Source: Leptospira kirschneri serovar Cynopteri str. 3522 CT
GTDB taxonomy: Bacteria; Spirochaetota; Leptospiria; Leptospirales; Leptospiraceae
DNA length: 64,000 nt
Assembly: GCF_000243695.2 (NCBI RefSeq)
Contig: NZ_AHMN02000011.1
Location: forward strand, 172,001 to 236,000
Reading direction: 5' to 3'
In this document: one piece after another, positions 56,347-64,000 of the stretch
How the letters are laid out: every line of letters begins with the position of its first letter
Position numbering within the stretch: the stretch's first letter is position 1
Notes under the pieces: generated by a model
What the model saw: the letters and a program-made list of their open reading frames with translations, nothing else
Database searches by the model: none
What the model was told of the DNA's origin: nothing
Position numbers and translations under genes: made by a program

Positions 56347-57555
56347 TCATTCGTTTTTGTTTTCTTCTTCCAAGGATTTGATTTCGGCGAAACGTTGTGC
56401 GAGATCTCTTCTTCTTTCGATCACCTTATATGAAAATTCGGAAAAGAATGGATCGTTCGGATATTTCAAAAGTTGCTCATATTGATCTGCAGCCGTGACA
56501 TAATCTCCTACTTTGCTGGCGGTTTCGGCGTAGTAGAAATGAAACTTTTTATTATACTGTTTTTTTTGTCCTAAATCGTCTACAAGTTCGGTATTCTTAA
56601 ATATTCTGTAGGCGTATAAATCTTTAGAGGAAAGTAGTTCGATTCTGGCTCTTCCCAATCTTGCGTCTGGGCTTTGTTCGTCTATTTTTGCAGCTTCTTT
56701 AATATAGATCAATGCACGATTTCTGAGATCGGTTCGAATGTAGTGATCCGCCAATAGTAATAGTGCTTCGGTATGAAATTTGTTCAAACTGACCGCCTTT
56801 TTCCATAAAATGGTCGCGTTGATCGGTTCTCTTACGATTTCATATAACGTTCCTAAATGAATAAAGGTTCTGTAATATTCAGGAATCTCAGCGCTTGCAT
56901 ATTCAAATTGGATAATGGATTTCTGATATTTTTTTTCCAAATGATATGCCCTTCCTAAATTGTATCGAAACGGAAAAAATTTTGGATCGAATCGAATTCC
57001 TTCTTCAAACATAGTGATTGCTTTGAGTCTATCTTCGGTTTTTCCTTTTTCTAATAATAATACCGCTTCGTTGTTAAAAAGACCTGAGTTTAGAATTTCC
57101 TTTCCTTCAAATTGAAAACTTCCTTGAGAAGGAGGTGGATCTCCTTTCCAATTTCTTCCCGCGGTGAGTATAAAATCCTGTTCCGTTCTTAAAAAGGAAC
57201 CGTCGTTGTAATACTCGGGTGAAAGTATTTCGTTTTCTCCCCAGAGTAATCCTGAGTAGTATTGTCCCCCGATTTGTATTTGTGCTTCGATTGTCTGATC
57301 AGTAAAAGCAAAAACGAATAAGAAATAAAAAAGGATCTTCTGAAAGTAGGAATGAAAAACAAATTGAAAGAAAGAAAAATTGATTTTTTTTAAATCGTTT
57401 AAAATGCAATTTAGAATCAGGTTTGAACAACTCAGTTTATAGAATCGTAAACGAACTGGGTTCAAATACAAAAAATGGTTCGTAACTTTAAGCCAAAACT
57501 TTCTGGACTTTCGGTTTTGTAAAACTTGAGAACTCTCATGTAATTTTAAGATCAT
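56347..57555 (-). CDS. TPR-repeat protein, probably exported
   Basis: Up to 402 residues from the ATG at 57555. A hydrophobic segment at about 73-91 ([20 protein letters not shown]) looks like a signal peptide far from this start, so the real start may be closer to it; no in-frame ATG, GTG or TTG with a ribosome binding site was found there. Tetratricopeptide repeats fill about 155-380: [40 protein letters not shown] and [20 protein letters not shown]. It probably scaffolds an envelope complex. The start is 3 bases from a family C motif. Confidence 0.75.
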   Translation of the reverse strand: MILKLHESSQVLQNRKSRKFWLKVTNHFLYLNPVRLRFYKLSCSNLILNCILNDLKKINFSFFQFVFHSYFQKILFYFLFVFAFTDQTIEAQIQIGGQYYSGLLWGENEILSPEYYNDGSFLRTEQDFILTAGRNWKGDPPPSQGSFQFEGKEILNSGLFNNEAVLLLEKGKTEDRLKAITMFEEGIRFDPKFFPFRYNLGRAYHLEKKYQKSIIQFEYASAEIPEYYRTFIHLGTLYEIVREPINATILWKKAVSLNKFHTEALLLLADHYIRTDLRNRALIYIKEAAKIDEQSPDARLGRARIELLSSKDLYAYRIFKNTELVDDLGQKKQYNKKFHFYYAETASKVGDYVTAADQYEQLLKYPNDPFFSEFSYKVIERRRDLAQRFAEIKSLEEENKNE

Positions 57556-57560
57556 TCTAA

Positions 57561-57651
57561 AATGTGGGAACTCCCATAAAAGGATCGGGGAATGTGGACG
57601 GTTCCGCTCTTAGAGAAAATTTCTCCTTTTTATTGTGGGAACTACCACAAA
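57561..57651. repeat. Family C pair upstream of the ccm operon
   Basis: ATGTGGGAACTCCCATAAAA at 57561 and TTGTGGGAACTACCACAAAA at 57633, same orientation, in the divergent spacer between the TPR gene and ccmA. Confidence 0.75.
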
Positions 57652-57771
57652 ATTCAATTTTTAAGATCGTAAAATGTAATTCAAAGTTTCCTTTCAAAAC
57701 GATTCGGAGAATTCACACACTAAAAAACGATTTGTAAATTCCAATTCCAAAGAGACCTTGACATCATTCAG

Positions 57772-58372
57772 ATGCCTCCCGCGCTTTTTGTTTGCAAAGA
57801 TCTATCTTATTCTATCGGAAAAAAAAGAATTCTCAAACAGGTATCATTTTCTATTTTCCGTGGAGAAATCGTTCTTCTGAGAGGGGATAATGGAGTTGGT
57901 AAAACCACTCTTCTTCGAGCAATTCTCAATCATGATCGTCATAAAGATTGTATTCTATTTTCCGATCTAAATTCTAAAATCTCTTATCTAGGACATGAAC
58001 TTGGGCTTTATACTTCCCTTAACCTTGAGGAGAATCTTCGTTATTTTCTTTCCATTGCTAAAATCCAATATTCGAAAGAAAAAGTAGAAATACTTCTGAG
58101 AGCCTTTCAACTTTGGACGAGAAGATTGGATCCGATTTTTACTTTCTCAAGAGGAATGAAACAAAAAGCGGCTTTAGTTCGTACACTTTTAACCGGAGGA
58201 GATTTAATTCTTTTGGATGAACCTTTTACAGCTCTGGATCGATCCGGATTAGAAACCGCGATTCGTCTTTTAAACGAATATTCTCAAAATTCCGCGGTTC
58301 TTATGGTAACTCATGACCCCGGAATTTCTTTCGGACGACGTACTATTTCTTTCACTTTAAAGGAGGGAAATC

Positions 58373-58401
<29 letters not shown>
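57772..58401 (+). CDS. ccmA: Haem exporter ATP-binding protein CcmA
   Basis: 209 residues, right for CcmA. Walker [15 protein letters not shown] (about 39-52), signature [16 protein letters not shown], Walker [13 protein letters not shown] and VTHDPG. With CcmB and CcmC it forms the complex that supplies haem to the chaperone CcmE in cytochrome c maturation. Gene order ccmA-ccmB-ccmC and overlap with ccmB (29 bases) support the assignment. CcmE and CcmF are not in the window. Confidence 0.92.
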
Positions 58402-59044
<643 letters not shown>

Positions 59045-59100
59045 ACGATCCAAGAATCTTTCTTGATTCCACCGACATTCCTACAAATACTTTATTTCGT

Positions 59101-59793
<693 letters not shown>

Positions 59794-59799
59794 AAAATC

Positions 59800-60929
59800 T
59801 TGTCCTCAACTCCGAATTACAGTAGTCATACGGTCTTAGCGGTGGACGATTCCGAAATCAATTTGAAGTTGATCGTTCATACACTCCAACCTTTTGGTTT
59901 TCAGATTTTTACCGCGGAGTCCGCTGCAGACGCGCGTAACGTTCTTCTTACCAATCGTGTAGACGTTCTTTTGTTGGACGTAAGTATGCCTGATCAAGAC
60001 GGTTTTTCGTTTTGTAGAGAACTGAGAGAAATAGAAAGATTTAAACTTCTTCCTATTCTGTTTATTACAGGAATTAATCGCGAAGTTGGTTTTGACGAAG
60101 CGATTTCTCACGGAGGTGACGATTTCATTCAGAAACCGTTTCAACCTAAAGAATTGATCGCAAAGATACGGGCTTTTATTCGGATTAAAATTCTTCAGGA
60201 CGAACTTTTAGAACAGAAAAAAAATTACGAAAGAGAATTGATCATGGCCAGAAAGGTTCAACAGGAACTTCTTCCTGAAAAAGAACTGGAATGGAACGGA
60301 GTTAGTTTGAGTACGATCTTTCAACCTTTGATGCAGATCGGTGGAGATTATACGGACGCTTGGATCGAAGATGATTCTCTTCATATTTTTATTGCGGATT
60401 GTTCCGGCCATGGTCCTTCTGCGGCCTTACTTGCTGCGATGCTTAAGATGCAGGTTTCTAGTCTTTCTCCGGATCAAAGTTTGCAAGAAAAGGTTCGGAC
60501 TCTTCGTCATAATTTAGAAAAAATTCTTCCGGATGAATTTTCAATTACGTTCTTTTATGGAATTTTACATAAAGATTTGAGTTTCGAATATTCGAACGGT
60601 GGTCATCCTTCTCCTATGCTCTACCAAAACGGAGAGGTTTCGATTCTTCCCGGAATGGGTCCTTTGATCATTCCGATTGAAATCAACGTTAAGGAAGAAT
60701 TTAAATTCGTTCAACTTGAGAAAGGCTCTTATATGCTTCTTTACACGGACGGTGCGACTGAAATTAGCGATAAGAGTATGAACATTCTCGGAGAAGATAA
60801 ACTAAAGAAAATATTTCAAGAATCCGTTTCTACGGGTGGAGATATTTTGGTTTCTATGATGGAATCGATTCTTGCACATTCGGACAGAGGTACAAACGAC
60901 GACGATATTGCTATGATGGTGTTGAAATT

Positions 60930-60933
<4 letters not shown>
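59800..60933 (+). CDS. Response regulator with SpoIIE/RsbU-type PP2C phosphatase domain
   Basis: 377 residues from a TTG at 59800. The receiver domain (about 10-130) has acidic residues in LAVDDSEI, the phospho-acceptor Asp60 in [14 protein letters not shown] and the conserved Lys in [12 protein letters not shown]2C-like phosphatase domain follows: [60 protein letters not shown] and [14 protein letters not shown], with the metal-binding Asp residues in place. It likely controls a STAS/anti-sigma partner switch in response to a histidine kinase. It starts 6 bases after ccmC and ends overlapping purC (ATGA). Confidence 0.92.
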
Positions 60934-61762
<829 letters not shown>

Positions 61763-61787
<25 letters not shown>

Positions 61788-62011
61788 TTCTCAAAGAATC
61801 CGTTTTAGATCCGCAAGGAAGTACGGTTAAAAAAGTTCTTTCTGAAGTCGGAGAAAAATCGGTTCAGGACGTGAGAGTTGGTAAATACATTGAACTCAAA
61901 ATAGACGCTCCGAGCGAAGAAGCCGCTAGAAAGGACGTAGAAAGACTTTGTGATAAGATTTTAGTCAATCATATTATAGAAACATATTCTGCGAATATTC
62001 AAAAAATATGA
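61763..62011 (+). CDS. purS: Phosphoribosylformylglycinamidine synthase subunit PurS
   Basis: 82 residues, normal for Pur[21 protein letters not shown] is the family signature, then [12 protein letters not shown] and YSANIQKI. It bridges PurQ and PurL in the FGAM synthase complex. It starts inside the end of purC and overlaps purQ by 4 bases, so the three are translationally coupled. purL is not in the window. Confidence 0.94.
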
Positions 62012-62667
62012 AAGTAGCGGTAATCACTTTTCCGGGTTCTAATTGTGATTCGGATATTTATCGAGTTTTAAAAGATCAATATAACGCCGAAGTGGATCGG
62101 ATTTGGCATAGAGATGGGCTCGACAAAAAGTACGAACTTGTAATATTGCCTGGCGGTTTTTCTTACGGGGATTATCTTCGTTCCGGTGCGATGGCTGGTT
62201 TTTCTCCGGTGATGAAATCCGTTAAGGAACACGTGGATAAGGGCGGAAAACTTTTCGGGATCTGTAACGGGTTTCAGATTTTAACCGAAGCGGAATATCT
62301 TCCGGGCGCACTGATAAGAAATAAAACTCTCAAATATATCTGTAAAACGGTGATTTTAAAAAAAGGTTCCGCCGGAAATTCTGTGACGGCTTCTATGGAT
62401 GTTCGTAAGGAATTGAAAATTCCGATTGCTCACGCGGATGGTTGTTATTACGCTACTTCAGACGTTCTTAAGCAGCTTGAGGATGAGGATAGAATTTTAT
62501 TCCGTTATTCTGGGGAGAATCCAAACGGTTCTCTGGATTCGATTGCTGGGATTACTTCTAAAAATTTCAAAATTATAGGGATGATGCCTCACCCGGAAAG
62601 AGCGATGAATCCAATTACCGGTGAAATGGACGGTAAAATAGTTCTGGATTTGATCTTGGGGGCTTGA
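62008..62667 (+). CDS. purQ: Phosphoribosylformylglycinamidine synthase subunit PurQ
   Basis: 219 residues of a class I glutamine amidotransferase. [17 protein letters not shown] is the PurQ start, [20 protein letters not shown] is typical, the nucleophile Cys is in [11 protein letters not shown], and the His-x-Glu pair is in [10 protein letters not shown]. It supplies ammonia from glutamine to PurL. Final gene of the ccmABC-regulator-purCSQ string. Confidence 0.95.
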   Translation: MKVAVITFPGSNCDSDIYRVLKDQYNAEVDRIWHRDGLDKKYELVILPGGFSYGDYLRSGAMAGFSPVMKSVKEHVDKGGKLFGICNGFQILTEAEYLPGALIRNKTLKYICKTVILKKGSAGNSVTASMDVRKELKIPIAHADGCYYATSDVLKQLEDEDRILFRYSGENPNGSLDSIAGITSKNFKIIGMMPHPERAMNPITGEMDGKIVLDLILGA

Positions 62668-63625
62668 AGTCGTTTTTAGAAAAGACTCTTTACTTGAGCT
62701 TTTTATGGATCTGATTTTTTTTCGAAAGTTAACTTTGATAGTAAGAATTACGACGTTCACGTAGCTTGGTGAAGATTTACTAAAAGTCTACCCAAAAACT
62801 TAGAATCATTATCTGTGAATTCTCAATAGAATTGTGTTAGTTCTCGCATGATTATTATAAGTTTCTGTTTTTTTAAACCGTTTCATCTTTAAATTTCTGC
62901 GGTAGTTCCCACATTTCAAAGTTTTGCTGTAAAATCTAGAATTGTGTTAGTTCCCACATGATTGTGAAACTAAAACATATCCGTCTTCGACAAGATTTAG
63001 AACAGGCTCCGAGTCGGAACTCATGACCAGAATCTCAAAAATAAATCGATTACAATTCTATTATAAGTTTACAATGGGAAGTGGTAGTCCTACAGATTTT
63101 GTCTTTTGGAATAACGTGTTTGACCATGTATAAAAAATGAGGTAGTTCCCACAATTTTCGACCTTAAGTTTCAAGTTAGGCTTGATTGATCGTTGTGTGA
63201 GTTCCCACAAATTAAGTCTCTTTTGGTTCGTTTTACGATTTTGAATCATATTTTTAAAACTAAAATTTTACAGTAGTTCCTACATTTTCAAAAAGACCCT
63301 ATTCTAACGTAAGTTCGGTCACGATTCATTTTTATGAAGAAAGTAGGGATTTAAACTTTTGCAGATTAATTTCTAAAATGTGGGAACTAACACAAATCAC
63401 GATTTTACGAACAAATTCTAAATTGTGGGAACTCATACTTTAAGAAAATTCTTTCCAATCTTCTGAAACTGAACTTTGAGTTGATTGATTCTTTTTTAAG
63501 ATTTTGAGATAAGTTTCTCGGGATTATAATAATCGATATTCTAAGTTATAAACTAAGTGGATAGGTAGGACTTATTAAAATATTCTAAAAAGATAAAAAG
63601 CGGAAACGTTATAAAGGGTGTTAAT
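62668..63625. repeat. Non-coding region with a dense family C cluster
   Basis: Motifs in one orientation at 62895 (GCGGTAGTTCCCACATTT), 62943 (TGTTAGTTCCCACATG), 63076 (degenerate), 63139 (GAGGTAGTTCCCACAATTTT), 63194 (TGTGAGTTCCCACAAATT) and 63268 (CAGTAGTTCCTACATTTT), spaced mostly by 48-75 bases, followed by an opposite pair at 63378-63440 (ATGTGGGAACTAACACAAAT, TTGTGGGAACTCATACTTT). No gene seen; ATAAAGGG before 63626 is the next ribosome binding site. Confidence 0.75.
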
Positions 63626-64000
63626 TTGAATCGAATTTTTCTGGTCACGTTTTTAATTCTCAGCTCACTTTTGATTTTATCTTGCAAAGACGAAAAAAAA
63701 GAAGTCGTTCGTAAAGAAGATCCAATAAAAAAAGTAGAAACGGCCTCCTATCCTTTTCCTCCAGATAATTCTCCGACTCCGGAGAGAATTCTACTCGGAA
63801 AAACGCTGTTTTTCGATCCGATCGTATCTGGCTCTAATTGGATCAGTTGCGCCTCTTGTCATAATCCCGGACTTGCTTGGACGGACGGACTTAAAACGGC
63901 GGTCGGACATAATATGAAGGTTTTAGGAAAAAATACTCCTACGATTCTTAACGGCGCATATGGAAATAAAATGTTCTGGGATGGAAGGGCGGATAGTTTG
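63626..64000 (+). CDS. Di-haem cytochrome c peroxidase-like lipoprotein, 3' end outside window
   Basis: 125 residues from a TTG at 63626 (AAAGGG 9 bases upstream) to the window edge without a stop. A lipoprotein signal, FLILSSLLILSCKD, makes Cys20 the likely lipidation site. PTPERILLGKTLFFDPIVSG, then ISCASCHNPGLAWTDG with the first haem motif CASCH, then NTPTILNGAYGNKMFWDGRA are the start of the CCP/MauG family. It probably reduces hydrogen peroxide in the periplasm with electrons from a cytochrome. The second haem motif would lie beyond the window. Confidence 0.9.
   Translation, partial: MNRIFLVTFLILSSLLILSCKDEKKEVVRKEDPIKKVETASYPFPPDNSPTPERILLGKTLFFDPIVSGSNWISCASCHNPGLAWTDGLKTAVGHNMKVLGKNTPTILNGAYGNKMFWDGRADSL

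Overview
The window is chromosomal DNA from a pathogenic Leptospira, most likely L. interrogans or a close relative. The evidence is a low G+C content, a PF07598 (DUF1561) virulence-modifying protein, a sphingomyelinase-family haemolysin, spirochaete-type flagellar motor genes, many lipoproteins with Leptospira-like signal peptides, and very long repeat-filled intergenic regions. No rRNA, tRNA, CRISPR array, prophage or intact transposase was seen.

Layout. 1-330: end of a LigB-type dioxygenase gene. 331-1711: non-coding, with a 115-bp tandem array. 1712-5980: glycosyltransferase, flbD, motA, motB, fliL and kdsB, tightly packed (motility plus LPS). 6203-7315: STAS protein, small Cys protein and cytochrome c lipoprotein, the last with a canonical terminator. 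8155-9702: glycerol kinase-like gene. 10075-10507: frameshifted attachment-family gene. 11199-15795: iron-sulfur assembly cluster sufC, sufD, Rieske ferredoxin, sufS, sufU and a sufT-like gene, followed by a GNAT remnant. 16.3-21.9 kb: repeat-rich island with a DUF1697 gene, the PF07598 toxin gene and a 34-bp hairpin VNTR. 21.9-29.4 kb: conserved hypothetical, EAL phosphodiesterase, an ECF sigma/FecR/outer-membrane set and a lipoprotein. 29.9-30.4 kb: Cys-rich pseudogene of atypical composition. 30.8-35 kb: dusA, lipoprotein, mnmC. 35.8-42.4 kb: membrane SRPBCC protein, methyltransferase, small genes and a sphingomyelinase-like haemolysin lacking catalytic residues. 42.7-48.8 kb: DHA2 exporter, then an arsR-doxX-SRPBCC operon with a readable promoter and operator. 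49.9-53 kb: thioesterase, Mrr nuclease, a gene split by a miniature element, DUF4256. 53.9-57.6 kb: methyltransferase, ABC ATPase, envelope protein, TPR protein. 57.8-62.7 kb: ccmABC, an RsbU-type regulator and purC-purS-purQ. 63.6 kb to the end: start of a di-haem cytochrome c peroxidase.

The most unusual content is non-coding. Three dispersed repeat families fill the intergenic DNA. Family A is a 101-bp miniature element with 16-bp terminal inverted repeats and 3-bp A/T target duplications; one copy splits an open frame beside mrr. Family B is a variable-length miniature element (98-237 bp) with termini like AACGTGAGTTCGACGTAAG and 5-bp A/T duplications; it carries a GC-rich hairpin and, in one copy, the 34-bp VNTR. 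Family C is a motif close to TGTGGGAACTACTACAAAT. I count about 60 copies, essentially all intergenic, often in same-orientation pairs 40-50 bp apart, and two of them abut stop codons. Family names A, B and C are mine.
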